64,000 bases of DNA, taken from Coptis chinensis. Lineage: Eukaryota > Streptophyta > Magnoliopsida > Ranunculales > Ranunculaceae. The stretch is taken from NCBI GenBank assembly GCA_015680905.1, contig CM027380.1, positions 34,092,001-34,156,000 of the forward strand. Reading direction: 5' to 3'. The translations under genes were made by a program, and so were the position numbers. The notes under the pieces were generated by a model. That model worked only from the letters and a program-made list of their open reading frames with translations. It did no database searches and was not told the origin of the DNA. This document shows positions 21,985-33,844 of the stretch, piece by piece. Each line of letters opens with the position of its first letter. Position 1 is the stretch's first letter.

Positions 21985-22062
21985 GATCGATCGGGGGTAG
22001 TCGAGTGGGTTATAAAGGATTTGATGGCACTTTATAACCCACTCGACTACCCCCGATCGATC
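21985..22062. repeat. Perfect 33-bp inverted repeat with 12-bp loop
   Basis: The left arm 21985-22017 begins GATCGATCGGGGGTAGTCGA and ends GGGTTATAAAG; the right arm 22030-22062 is its exact reverse complement; the loop is GATTTGATGGCA. Both arms contain TTATAAAG. It lies about 190 bp upstream of the ATG of the M1 extra ORF, where other family members have a TATA box, so the fold-back duplicates a possible promoter on both strands. Confidence 0.95.
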
Positions 22063-22210
22063 TAGCACGTGCCTTTTTGAGTTGTTCAGAATTTGGACCC
22101 AAGTCCAAATGAAATCAGGTAATTCCGATCATGTCCTTAGTGCCTCGACAACTTCAAAAGCAGATCTATGCTTCGCTACTCTTCCGATTCTGACTCGTGA
22201 GGTACCCAAA

Positions 22211-23215
22211 TGATCAATATTGAAAATGCTACGCAAAGATATATGGTACACTCACATTCAATGGTGGATGAAAAATATGTCAAGGAAAGAAATGAAAAAG
22301 AACTGAATAGAAATATTGACATAATAGAATTAGTGGTGTTGAGGGTTATGCTGTTTATCTTGAATCCTTTGTTTGGAGGATGGGTTTGATGGTTGGAAAA
22401 ACTAGACTTGTAACTCTTCTCTCCTACTTTCTAATGGCTATTTGAAATTACTTCTTAATTTGAAACTCTTAGTTGATTTGTATATGGATTAAAACTTGCT
22501 TTTAACTTGTTGTTGAATCAAAACATGGAATGAAATTAGTATTGGTGATTATGTTGCTCAGAAAGTCATACTCATTTGAACTTGTCAAATGAGTATAACT
22601 AGTGTTTGGGATTGAGTCAAAGATAAGTTAAGTAGAGAAAACTTGTATTGAAGAAAGGAATGAAAACTTGTATCAAGGTTAATATTGAAAACTTGTATTA
22701 AATCATTTAAAGCTTGAAGAACATAAAAATGGAAAATAAGGAAATAACAAATTACACTATTAAATTAAAACATTTAATCTACTCCTAATAACCAAAGATT
22801 AGCTCTAGGGTAATGTTCTTTCTCTACAACTTTGGTTTATATAGGACACCAATTATATATTTACCCTTCCTTTAGAAACAACCTTGTGGGCTTTTGACCT
22901 AAGCCCATTAAATAGAGTTCTTGATTTTGGCTTTAAGTCCCTGAGTCCATAACTTTCAGCTTTGAGTCCTTGAGGCTTTGACTTTGACAGTTGACTTTGA
23001 CTTTCTGACATTTTTGCTCCTAAGCTGGAATCTTCTCAAGCAGCGTAAATAGCAATCTTTTTTGTGCTAAAATGCACGTATTAAGCATATGCATCCTAAA
23101 TGGCCTAAATCCTGCAAACAGTAGCAAAAGCTATAAGTTGTCTGCTCATTAAGCATAAGAAGGGCATATTTGAAGCATTGTAAAGGTAATAAAACACACA
23201 TTTATGGACTGATCA
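22211..23215 (-). repeat. 3' LTR of M2
   Basis: Both ends are TGATCA (self-complementary), at 22211 and 23210-23215, length 1005 bp. On the minus strand it starts TGATCAGTCCATAAATG after a PPT (reverse of ACACCCAAAC). The TATA-like box TATATAAA (minus strand) is at 22836-22843. The 5-bp flank CCAAA (22206-22210) would be the TSD; its partner is outside the window. Confidence 0.75.
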
Positions 23216-23740
23216 ACTACACCCAAACAACATTTTGCTTGTCCTCAAGCAAAAGATGAGAGAGAAAAACTAAGATCACAAATGTGTGATTTATTATACT
23301 AGTCTCATTTCGCGGAGTGCGATTGCATTAACCATATGCAACAAGGCCTTAAACCACTAGGAATTTCCTAGTGGATGAGCTTAAGTCTCGTGAGAGTTTT
23401 CCATAGAAGGTACTCAAAAACTTCCTCTATCTAGTTCAAAGGGTATTGTTTCCTTGCTTATTCTCAGAGGTCTATACATATTGTTAGTGGGGGGAATAAA
23501 GAAAAGCTCTTTTGAAATCAGAATAATATATATACAGTAGTTTAATCATCTAAAGATAAATGTGCAAAACATGAGTGGTGAAATGCAAAAGTAGAGTCGT
23601 TTCCGAAATTTTTGGAGAGCGTCCTTAAGCTGGGTTCTCACAGGGGTGTGTTGCAATTCACAACTCTCTGATAGATTCACTCAAGTTTTGTTTTCTCAGG
23701 TATAGAGGGCACTTATATTCCTCACATACACGAATGACGT
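23216..23740 (-). other. M2 3' end: PPT, hairpin and conserved box
   Basis: Next to the LTR is the PPT; the hairpin TTTTGCTTG / CAAGCAAAA (23233-23254) follows, then the family box (23323-23368). Sequence runs into the insertion site of element N at 23741 and continues at 40785 beyond the duplicated GACGT. Confidence 0.7.
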
Positions 23741-25398
23741 TGACCTTGCCTCTTTTTGTGTATGTAGATGGTGTATGGATGATATAGATAGATGTTGTAG
23801 ATGGTATATGGATGATGGTCATTGAACAAAATAGAAGTATATCAAAACCTAATTATCCTTCAATAAGTAAAGGATGAGTAGGGTATCGTTCCACTCTTAA
23901 GTGTATGTTATATGAAGGACAGGACTGGAAAGGGGGTTTGAGGGATTAAAAACTATGATTGTAGAGATTTTAGATTCTAATGCTAAACTAAACTAAATTA
24001 ACAAAACTATTGAGAATTTATAAGAGAGGGAATTCAAGAGATTATAATCAACCAATACTTTTAATCTATGACCTTCTGCTTCATGGTTGTTCTTACAAGT
24101 AGACTACAATTAGGCAATTGAGCGAGTGTCGATGCCCTCTTGGACGAAACATCGTTAACAATTAACTCTACTTAAGGTTGTTCATATGTTTATGCCATTA
24201 ATATCTTTGTTCCTTTTATGTAAGCTCGGGCAGTCATTCAATGTAGTACAGAGAGAAACATCAAAGAGTACTTCCTAATAGGGCGGCCATTCAATGAATC
24301 ACTACTTAAGGCAAACACAAAGAATACTTCCCCTAGGTAGCCACTCCCTGAGCTATCCCTTCTAAGGCAACACAAAGAATACTTCCCTAACTCTAAAGAA
24401 CTATACTACTAGAAGAAAAGTAAAGAACACTAGCATGATATTAATATTGCAAAACATAAACCCTATTCTATACTTCCATCCCCTGGTGTGGGCAATGGAA
24501 CTAATAACTAAAAACATAAAGAACTAACCTGATTGAAGAACACCATGAACCAGAAGAATCATTAAACCTTAAGCACTGGCTTCATCTCCTCCCTTGAAGG
24601 AGAAGATTAGCCTTCCATAAAGAAGGAAGAACACGAAGAACGAGAAGAAAAAGAGTCAAAGAACATAAGACTAGAAAAGACTAATTTATTAAGACTAGGC
24701 TAGTTAAAATCTAATCTTTTATTATTAATCTCTCTCTGTCTCAAATTTTGGAGACAAGAATATAAGTGAATTGGCAAATTACATGAGGCACTTAGGTCCT
24801 CTATTTATAGGGGTTACAATGAGTTCTAGAAGCATTCCAAATCGTCATTTGTTTCCTAATACAAATAGACTTCTTTCAAAGTCCAACTTCGTCTCCAAAA
24901 CTGAGAAAGAATTGGCTACAGTGTCGTTTTGTGCATCTGGACGCATGATCCATGCATCTCAAACGTGAGCAATGCATCTAGACGTGCGATCCATGCATCC
25001 CAGACACGAGAAATGCGTCTGGACGCGCGATCCATGCATCCCAGACGCGGAAGTATATTTTGTCTCTTCTACTTTATCCTTCTATCCTCTTTTGCGGGCT
25101 TTGGTCCAAGCAACGATTCCTATGGCCTTGGGCTTCCAAATAGGCTTTAAAATAGGTCCAAATTGCATCTTTAATAGCTTCAATTCCTTGGCCTTCTCCA
25201 TGATTGTCCACAGGCTTCCCATGTGATCCTTAATGCTCCGAATTGCTCTGTTTTTCTCCTTTTTCTCTAATATTCCACAAAACTCTCTATTTCACCTGTA
25301 GAATCATAAAACATAACTTACAAACACTATTAGTCCACTAAGATGGCTAAACAAGAGGCATAATCGAGGGTTAAATTGCACTTTTTGAGCACTTATCA
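23741..25398 (-). repeat. 3' LTR of element N
   Basis: Plus-strand reading TGACCTTGCC to GCACTTATCA, i.e. minus strand TGATAAGTGC to GGCAAGGTCA. TATA-like CTATAAATAG (minus strand) at 24801-24810. A 41-bp unit is repeated three times at 24933-25055, upstream of the TATA box in transcription direction (U3). Confidence 0.92.
24933..25055 (-). repeat. 41-bp unit repeated three times in the N 3' LTR
   Basis: Units start at 24933, 24974 and 25015 with GC(A/G)TCTGGACG-type words and a central CGATCCATGCATCCCAGAC-type word. Differences among copies and with the other LTR (40319-40441) are largely CG versus TG or CA, as expected from decay of methylated CpG. Confidence 0.88.
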
Positions 25399-27561
25399 TA
25401 ACTCCCAACTAACCTTTTGCTAGTCTCTCAGCAAATAAGATGAAAAATAGATAAGTGATCAAAATCACATTCTAATAACAAAATAAAATCCTAACTCATT
25501 TTTGCAAGCATTGCGATTGCATTTACCATATGCAACAAGGCTTTAAACCTTTAAGTTCCCCGAAAAAGATGAGTTATAGTCTCGTGAGGATTTTCAGGTG
25601 ATATACCCAAAAAATCAATCAATAGCATGTTCAAGAATAATAGTATTTTTCAGAGTGTGAAATTCCTTACCCACTTAGTGTTTACTCTAACAGACGGTCT
25701 CTATTGCTAACTATATTGCTGCAAAGACTCATAGATTATGATAGGAGATAGTAAAAATTGACAAAATTCTCAATCAAGGCTTATGTGTGTACTTAGTCAA
25801 TCTCCTATACTCTCCTATCCAAGAAACGAAATCCCTAGTTTACCTTTAGACATATAATCTCGACTTTCAATCCTCACCGGTCATACTCTCAGAAAAGAAT
25901 CTCTCAGAAGATGGTCTACTATTTTACCTCATGTATGTGGGGAAAAGAATAATGAATACGAACATCTCACATACTACCTTGAAAAACGGACTTCTAGATG
26001 AAATTAGTCTCATGGAAATAATGTCAATCACTTATGAAGTGGCGGGTCCTTCACTTTAACATCCTCTCACCTATTCTAGACTTTGTACCATACTGTAGTG
26101 ATAAGTCATGGGTTGTAACTTGGCTTGGGTATTGGTTTATGAAAGAAAGGTAAAAAGGATTTTAAGGTTATTTCTGAAAACACTAAGGGTTTTACTTCTT
26201 TCTTTGGAAGATTTCTTCAAATTCTGTATTGCAGAGAAAATTTTTCCTTTGTCTTAGCTGCTTTTCCATCCATTCTGTTCATTTCTTTTTATAGCTCAGT
26301 GGTATATCCTTGATTAGTATTGGATATGCTTGTTTTCCACTAGCTTTTTTCACTTAGAACAGAATGATGGTCTTCATTGTATCTCTTTGGTATTTCCTTG
26401 TAATCTTCCTTTTGTGCTATTTCTTCCTCTTTGTGTCCCTCGTATTCTCATAAACATATGGGTATGGCTGATAAAGATTTTGGCTATACTCCTTGTCTGG
26501 AGTTGGGTAAAGGGTAAAGGGTTTTATGAAAGAAAATGGCTTATTGTAAGGCTCAAAAGGGTTTAGCATGATGGTCCTTCTAGGTGGGATAAAGGCTGAA
26601 TGGGTTCACTACTTGACTTATCAGTATGATACTCTGTTTCAAATAGACTACAAGACCTAATGGCTATCTCCCCAGTTGGTGTCACTTCGTGATTTACCAA
26701 ATCAACAAATAATGAGACTATATTACAGCGACATAAAGAACTGAAAGATGTTGAGTCACTAAGACTCAGATTTTTTGTAAGAACTCTCCAAAGAATGGGT
26801 GTAAAACTCAAGTCTCACGGGCTAAGTCTAAAAATTCTACTTCTAGTTTACTAGGGGTTTAAATCTCTCTAGCAAAAGTACACAAAACTGACCAAGTATT
26901 ATGGTGGTGCCTTAATAAAGAATTCTATCAACAAGATCTATGTCTGAGCATAATAAATAGTCTAAGCGGTAATGAAATCAATAGTATCAACTATCTATCA
27001 AACTCAACACTAAGCAGTATAGAATATATATCCTAGACTCATCATTAAAATTCATTTTTTTTTCATGCTACTGATATAGAAACAAAAATATTTTTGTACA
27101 AAAATATTTTTATTTTTGAAAACTAATTTTCGAAATTCATTTCTCAAGTACACCCTTCCCCTACTTATGCATGGATTGAACTCAATATATAAAGAAGTAA
27201 ATGAAATGTATGAGAAAAAGGTAGGATATTACCATTGATGCCGAATATCAAGAATTAGTTCAAGAAACAAATTTTTAGGTCTTTTTACGTCAGATCCCCA
27301 AGACGTAATGTGAGTCTTTTAAAGTCAGATTCTCAAGACTTTGGAGTCCTTTATAGTCAGATCCTCAAGACTAGTATTCCCACCTACTAGGTTCCACTTT
27401 GTAAGAATTCTTCTGATCTCTCAACAACATGCTTACTTCCTGTAGACATTTTATACTCGGTCTACTAGAGTTATGTGACTTTGACTCTGGCGCTTGCAAC
27501 TCCTCTCAGTAAAGGATAAAGTTATGAAAATCTGAGGGCCCAGCTATCGGTGGCACTTATA
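25399..27561 (-). other. Element N 3' UTR and post-integrase spacer
   Basis: No gene. The PPT (reverse of AACTCCCAACTAAC, 25401-25414) and a weak hairpin adjoin the LTR. A weaker copy of the conserved box is at 25517-25549. At 27289-27371 three copies of the GTCTTGAGGATCTGAC-type unit occur in reverse. Unlike A, B and M1 there is no extra ORF, although about 2.1 kb of space is present. Confidence 0.6.
27289..27371 (-). repeat. Three diverged copies of the post-integrase repeat in N
   Basis: On the minus strand: GTCTTGAGGATCTGACTATA, then GTCTTGAGAATCTGACTTTA, then GTCTTGGGGATCTGACG, each followed by an AAAG(G/A)ACTC-type word where complete. These are related to the perfect 34-bp repeat of element A at 4345, in the same place relative to integrase. 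Confidence 0.75.
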
Positions 27562-28116
27562 CTAATAAGATCCTAAGGAGTCAAGCTTACGACGCTTAGC
27601 TTCCTCATGCAAAAAACTTAAACTAGATAGAGTAACAGGTTCAGCAAGACATAGAATGTAATCTTTAAGTTGTGTAGGTAACTTACCCCAATTTTCTGCT
27701 TTAACAGTGGTCTGATAAACCGGATCCTTGAGAAAAACAGCCTCCACGTCTCCAGTAGGTAACTCTAGAAAAGGCTTCAGTCGATGAGCATTGACTTTGA
27801 AACGAGTCCTTCTCTTTATGTCTTCTACTTCAATAGCTCCAAAAGGTGTGACATGTCTTACTACAAACGGTCCCGTCCATCTAGATCTCAACTTTCTAGG
27901 GAAAATTTCTAGACGAGAGTTGTAGACCAGAACCTTCTGTCCAGGTTCAAATTCTCTCTTCAGAATTCTTCTATCATGTAATGCTTTAGTGTTATCCTTG
28001 TAAATCCTTGACTTATCATAAGCATAACTTCTCAATTCCTCTAATTCACTGATCTGAAGCTTCCTCCTTTCTCCTACTTGATCTAGGCTGAAATTCATCT
28101 CTTTTTCTTTGCCCAA
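27562..28116 (-). pseudogene. Element N integrase C-terminal domain
   Basis: Open 184-codon block: RRKLQISELEELRSYAYDKS, the basic segment ILKREFEPGQKVLVYNSRL, LRSRWTGPFVVRHVTPFGAI and DPVY near the normal end of integrase. An extra tail of about 40 residues (after DPVYQTTVKAENW) continues to the stop at 27562 and was not recognised elsewhere in the window. The frame differs from the core upstream, so a frameshift lies between 28116 and 28130. Confidence 0.8.
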
Positions 28117-28129
28117 GAGGTTTTATGTT

Positions 28130-28618
28130 CTAACTCAAATGTAGATGACACGCCTTTTCATATACCAAGCGATAGGGCGACATCCCTATGGGTGTTTTGA
28201 ATGTTGTTCTGTATGCCCATAGTGCATCTTGGAGTCTAAGAGACCAGTTTTTCCTAGAAGGATTAACTGTCTTCTCCAGAATACTCTTGATTTCCCTATT
28301 CGAAACTTCTGCTTGACCATTAATCTGAGGATGATATGGTAAAGCTAGCTTGTGAATTACTCCATACTTTGCCATAAGATTCCCAAATGAACTGTTATCA
28401 CTGTTGATGGCTCTCGGTGTTCCAAATCTTGGTAGAATGTTCTTCTTCAGAAAGTCCACGACGACTTTATGATCGGCGGTCTTTGTAGGAACTGCTTCAA
28501 TCCACTTTGAAACATAGTTCACAGCCAGTAAAATGTAGGTGTAACCAAAAGAAGGCGGAAATGGTCCCATGAAATATATACCCCATACATCAAAGATTTC
28601 TGATATAAGGATCGGTTG
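28130..28618 (-). pseudogene. Element N integrase core (first catalytic Asp lost)
   Basis: After an in-frame TAA at 28619-28621 the frame resumes as [20 protein letters not shown]. The first catalytic Asp of GIDFMGPF is Tyr here (codon TAT, about 28575). The second Asp survives in [10 protein letters not shown] and the Glu in [15 protein letters not shown]. The block ends [17 protein letters not shown] followed by a stop. Two independent defects (stop and missing Asp) make this integrase inactive. Confidence 0.85.
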
Positions 28619-30691
28619 TTAAGGCCACTCGAACCTTTTCGAGGTCTTACCCAAAAATTGGCATCTCAGACATGCTTTGCAATAAACATTTGCATCTTTA
28701 AAAAGAGTAGGCCAATAGAATCCAGCTTGTAATACCTTGTCTGCAGTATGTTGCGGGCCAAAGTGTCCTCCGCAAGGCTGATCATGATAGAATGATAAAA
28801 TGGATTCCTGTTTCGATTTTGGGATGCATCTCCGAATAATCTGATCTGAACACTTCTTGAATAAGTATGGATCATCCCAAAAATAATATTTGGCCTTTGA
28901 GTAGAATAAATATTTTTCTTGCTTGCTCCAATGCGATAGTACCTTGTCGGTCACAAGATAATTTGCGATGTGGCCGTACCATGGTACTTCTGATATACTG
29001 AACAATTGTTCATCAGGAAAAGTCTCACAGATTTGTAAGATGTCTTCCGCATTCTCCACTAGCAATCTAGAAAGGTGATCAGCAACGACATTGTCTGTTC
29101 CTCTCTTATCACGTATCTCCAAATCAAATTCTTGTAAAAGTAGTATCCATCGGATTAACCTAGGCTTGGCATCCTGCTTAGCGAGTAAATGACGTAAGGC
29201 AGCATGGTCAGTATAGACAATCACCTTTGAACCTATCAGATATTGTCGGAATTTGTCAAGAGAATAGACGACGGGTAAGAGTTCTTTCTCAGTGGTAGAA
29301 TAATTAATCTGAGCTCTATTTAGAGTCTTGCTAGCATAATAGATTGTGTATGGCACTTTCTTGTCTCTTTGTCCTAGAACGGCTCCTATAGCATAATCAG
29401 ATGCATCACACATGATCTCAAATGGCTGGCTCCAGTCGGGAGCACGAATGATTGGTGATGAAGTGAGTGCTTCCTTTAACTTCATAAAAGCTTCGACACA
29501 TGAGGTATCAAAATCAAAGACAATATCTTTCCCTAACAGATGCGACAGCGGTCTTGCAATTCTGCTGAAGTCCTTGATAAATTGACGGTAGAATCCCGCG
29601 TGACCTAGGAAGGCACGAATATCTTTTACAGTTCTTGGTTTGGGTAGATCCTTTATAATATCAATCTTCGCTCGATCCACTAGAATTCCTTCCTTTGAAA
29701 CTTGGTGACCCAACATTATCCCTTTCTTTACCATTAAGTGACACTTTTCCCAGTTCAGAACTAAGTTGGTATCGCAACAACGTTTAAGGACTAAAGAGAG
29801 ATGGTGTAGGCAATCCTCAAAAGATGATCCAAAAACTGAAAAATCATCCATAAAAACTTCCATGTATTTCTCCACCATGTCATCAAAAATACTCATCATG
29901 CATGGCTGAAAAGTGGTCGGTGCATTGCATAGACCAAACGGCATACGATGGTAGGCGAATGTTCCGAACGGACATGTGAATATGGTCTTCTCTTGATCCT
30001 CAGGGTGAATATGGATTTGAAAATATCCTGAGTAACCATCAAGAAAGCAGTAGTAAGCATGTCCAGCTAATCTTTCAAACATCTGATCGATGAATGGCAA
30101 TGGAAAATGGTCTTTCCTTGATGCGCTATTAAGCTTCCTGTAATCGATGCAAACTCTCCATCCAGTCTGAATCCTGGTTGGAATCAACTCATTGTTCTCA
30201 TTCTCGATCACTGTGGTTCCGGACTTCTTCGGCACAACTTGAACTGGACTAACCCATTGACTATCAGAAATAGGGTAGATAATGCCGGCGCCAAGGAGTT
30301 TGACGACCTTTTCTCGAACTACTTCATTCATCTTTGGATTAAGCTTCCTCTGTGGTTGCTTAAAAGTCTTGGAATCCTCTTCCAAATGAATTCTATGTTG
30401 AACTATCATAGGGCTGATCCCCTTGATATCATCAATTGTCCAACCTATAGCTGACTTGTATTCCTTTAAAAGTGCTACAAACCTGGATTCCTGCTCCTCA
30501 GTCAAATCTGATGCAATAACTACTGGGTAGGTTCCCAAATCTCCCAAGAAAACATACTTAAGTGTAGACGGCAAAGGCTTTAATTCTAGCTTAGGCGGCT
30601 CCTTCTTAAGCTCTTTAAATGGTCCATCAGGCATAGGTGATTCAAACTTTTCTCTGAACTTGTTGTCATCCATGACAGGTGATGAATCCAA
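28619..30691 (-). pseudogene. Element N reverse transcriptase, RNase H and integrase zinc finger (690 codons open)
   Basis: This is the best preserved coding block in the window. Counting from the Met at 30691: linker to about 120, RT from [27 protein letters not shown] at 177-188, [18 protein letters not shown] at 218-235, catalytic FMDD at 280-283, [20 protein letters not shown] at 361-380. RNase [14 protein letters not shown] (Asp429), [29 protein letters not shown] (Asp495) and VVADHLSRL (Asp538). The integrase HHCC zinc finger ([12 protein letters not shown] and YCKACLRC) ends the frame before the TAA at 28619. The Met is only the first in the open stretch; the true polyprotein starts in gag and runs in this same frame. 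Confidence 0.92.
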
Positions 30692-31420
30692 AATTGCATT
30701 GATTGCCTCAACACTAAGTTCCTCACAGTCTGAGTCTGTCTAAGCTTTCAACAACTCCTCAGTAGGATATGAATGAGTCAGATAATCTTGTGCTAACGCT
30801 TCAATCATGCATACCTCGTTCACAGCACATACCTCCTGTGGTTGCTATAACAAATGGAAAGTATTGGTCTCGACTCTCATATTACCAAAGGATAATGTCA
30901 TATTACCGTTTCGACAGTTGATGAGTGCATTTGCAGTGGTCAAGAATGGTCTGCCTAGAATGATTGGTATCTGCCTACTAGATGTAGGTTATGTGTCGAG
31001 TACTATGAAATCAACCGAATAATAGAAATCTTCGATCTTGACTATGACGTCTTCAATGATTCCTCTAAGTATCTTCACCGATTTATCTGCGAACTGTAAA
31101 GTAACATCAGTCTGTTTTAGATCCTTCAAGCCCAACTTCTCATAGATGAAATATGGTAGAATATTCACACTAGCACCCAAATCTAATAAAGCTTGCTCCT
31201 CCAAAGAATCTCTAATTCTACATGTAATAGTTGGACTTCCAGGATCTTTTAGTTTCACAACCGCTAGATTGTGTAGGTACAATGAACATCTTTGAGTGAT
31301 AAAAGCTTCTTTCGGAATGTTGGTCTTCTTCTTCACTAGATCTTTCAAGAACTTGGCATACGAGGGAACTTGCTTGATGGCGGTCAGAAATGGGATATTA
31401 ATATGCAAATTCTAAAATAC
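30692..31420 (-). pseudogene. Element N protease
   Basis: The 139-codon block (31408-30989) starts HINIPFLTAIKQVPSYAKFL, with the active site LLDLGASVNILPYF (Asp76 of the block) and FADKSVKILRGIIEDVIVKI. The same frame continues past a TAA through IPIILGRPFL and further stops to the RT linker. The active-site Asp is intact. Stops here are TAA or TAG where CAA or CAG are plausible ancestors. Confidence 0.83.
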
Positions 31421-33384
31421 ATCTCAAATCTCCTTGTACTGGTCATCCTTTCTGGTATTCACTAGTTTCAAAGGAAACGGTGCTGGCGGATTCTTCAATA
31501 TCGGTTATCTTCTTTTGGCTTCGGTTAGCTTGGTAACAAATAGTGGAGTGACAGGTAGAGTCACTCGTGATGGTTTCTTCTTACTTACTTCCATAGTAGT
31601 TCCTTCAACTTCTTTTGCAACAGTTTCTTCAGCAGGTGGCACAACACTAGATATATCTGGAATATTAGAACTGGGTGGGATGGTGGGGACATAAGTTACC
31701 TTAGGCTCCGCAGAATCTTTTCTTGGTTCATAAACAATCTTGTTATCAACTTTCTTGCCTGACCTCATAGTGATGACAGAATTAACTTGGTTATGAGTAA
31801 TCTCTAGGTCATCTACCTGCAAGACACCTCTTCCTTTCGGATTTGGCTCCGGCTGGCTTGGTAATACTCCTTTTGATATTTTTGTCAAGGCGGTAGCGAT
31901 TTGCCCTATCTGGCCTTGAATGACACTAAAGTTACTCTCCAACTTTTGGGTTCTTCGATTTGTCTGTTTCAGCTCATTGACAATGGTGGTGATAGCTTCT
32001 TCCAGATGTGGGATAACTGCTTTGCTCGATTGAGGCGTAGGGGCAATATATCCACTCATAAGATCTGGTACTAACTCTCTATTTGTGTTGGATTGGTATT
32101 GCTGGTTCTGGTATGGATGTTGATTTCTGTATGGTTACTGGCGGTTTTGGAACTGATACTGGTTATTCTGGAACTGATTTGATTGATTTTGGAATCCTGG
32201 AGGAAAATTCCTCTAATTTGTATTTTGTGGCTTCCAATAATTCTGTCCCTGATTGAACTGGTTATTTTTTCCTAAAGAGTTGATACTACATGCCTTTGCA
32301 TTAGTATCCAGATAGTACGAACACTCTTTAGTGGTGTGGCCTTCATCAGAACATAGCTCACAAATGGCATAACAAGGCTTGGATGGCTGAGGTTTAGCTT
32401 GGAAATTGTTTGCTTTTGGTGGATTCATGGTGGTGGATTCATGGAGAGCTGATCAAACTTCTTGTTCAGAGTTTCAAGTCCTATTGATAGGCTTGCCATA
32501 ATTTATAGCATTGCTCGATTTGGGTCTTCTTGAATTTGGTTGCCAAATTGCTTCGGCACCCCCTCCACTCTAGCTACGTCCTCGTTGCTAGTACTCCATT
32601 GTTGAGTGTCTTTAGCTAAATTCTCGAGAAAGTTGTAGGCTTCCTCCCCATCCAATGATGTAAACTTACCTTGATGCATTGACTGTATCATCTGCTTGTT
32701 CATAGTAGAAAGTCCTCGAAAGAAAAAATGAGCCAGTGTGCTCTTATCATAACCATGATGTGGACATGAGACTAGCAGATTATTGAATTTCTCCCAGCTT
32801 TGATGATATTCTTCAGTCACCTTTCCTTTGAAATTGTTGATGGCTTGTTGCATGGCATCTATCTTTTGGGGTGGGTGGAACTTGTTCATAAACTTTGTTC
32901 TCAACTTCTCCCAGTTGTTGATTGAATTGATCGGCTGTGCAGTTAACCATTCGAATTATTTACCTTCGAGTGAGAGTGGAAAAAGAATTAACTTGATACT
33001 CTCATCCCTGATATTCTAGTTCTTGAAAGTTCTGAGGACTGATAGAAATTTGTTCATGTGAATATAAGGCTGAACATTGTCTAAACCATTGAACTTTGGA
33101 AGCATAGAGATTACTGATGCTCTAAGTTCAAACTGGTTAGCTTTTGTCTCTGGAAAAACAATACTGATGGGTAGGTCTCCAATGATTGTCGAATAGAAAT
33201 CACTCAGCTTATTCCTCTGTTGTGCTTGCATGGATGGGATAGCTTCAGAATTATTGGTGTCCACAACACCTCCATCATTGTGTGCGGCCATTGTATCAAT
33301 CTCGTCTAGTATTCTTGTGAGTCGGTTGTTAAACCTTGTCCACTGTTGTATTCTTATCGGACGATGATATGGACGACGGGGCAT
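31421..33384 (-). pseudogene. Element N gag
   Basis: Start ATG at 33384 (MPRRPYHRPIRIQQWTRF). The capsid-like part (33384-32503) has FELRASVISMLPKFNGLDN, NNWEKLRTKFMNKFHP and FFRGLSTMNKQ. A single zinc knuckle CELCSDEGHTTKEC (CCHC) is at 32321-32362. A QN-rich stretch and a 184-codon block with a coiled-coil-like LEEAITTIVNELKQTNRRTQ follow (32059-31505). The first part is in one frame with stops; from 32428 on the frame is the same as protease and RT. Gag forms the particle and binds the RNA. Confidence 0.85.
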
Positions 33385-33625
33385 ACACTAGAAAATGCAA
33401 TGAAAATGACGAAAAACTATCCTACAATGCTTGAATAGTATGCAATAATTATTCTAAGTTATACTAAAATGCAAAACTATTTTCCTTCAACTGGGTTGGG
33501 CTTTGCAGCTAGTATCTCACCCGTTGTCTAAAGCTGTCTCTTCTAGGGTTATGGTGAATCACTTGGATTGCTTAAGTACCACTGCCCATAGACCATAGTC
33601 CATTTGTCAAGATTCAGACAAGAAA
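33385..33625 (-). other. Element N leader, part next to gag
   Basis: Untranslated leader between gag ATG and the CACTA insertion; it continues at 38826-39110 beyond K. No ORF of note. Confidence 0.6.
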
Positions 33626-33720
33626 CACTACTAAAAAAAAGACATATTATGACGCATATTTTTCATCTATCTTGACGATTTTATTGAAAACCGTCAAGAT
33701 AGGTATTTTGGTAAAACATT

Positions 33721-33844
33721 TATGACGGCTGTTGCAACATTATGTCGGGTATAACACAAGTGTCAAGAAAATATGATGGTTTTATGACGGTTGTTGCAAC
33801 ATTATGTCGCGTATAACACAAAAGTCAAGAAAATTTGATAATTT
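33721..33844. repeat. 62-bp tandem duplication in the K subterminal region
   Basis: Copies at 33721-33782 and 33783-33844 both begin TATGACGG and share GTTGCAACATTATGTCG and TATAACACAA. About 90 percent alike by eye. Confidence 0.85.

Larger units (their letters stand above)
18420..22210 (-). mobile_element. M1: 3' half of an Athila-like element, interrupted by M2
   Basis: Read on the minus strand from 22210: a leader like that of element A at about 5010-5080 (shared words GGAATT and TTGTACTTGGGCC-type), a perfect hairpin, one extra ORF (21793 to about 20800), two internal PPT-like tracts, a 3' UTR with the family box, and a PPT with an LTR start (TGGTTAGCTCC) at 18654. The gag-pol half is not seen; M1 stops where the M2 LTR begins at 22211. 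The simplest reading is that M2 inserted into M1, with the rest of M1 beyond the right edge of the window. Confidence 0.65.

Noticed and set aside
22211-23215. LTR read as the 5' LTR of M1
   Set aside because: No tRNA-Asp type PBS follows it on the M1 side (22210 leftward); the M1 leader, as in element A upstream of A1, runs directly into the junction, whereas PPT, hairpin and conserved box of M2 adjoin the other side.
24933-25055. CRISPR-like array
   Set aside because: Contiguous 41-bp tandem units inside a plant LTR, with no variable spacers and no cas genes.
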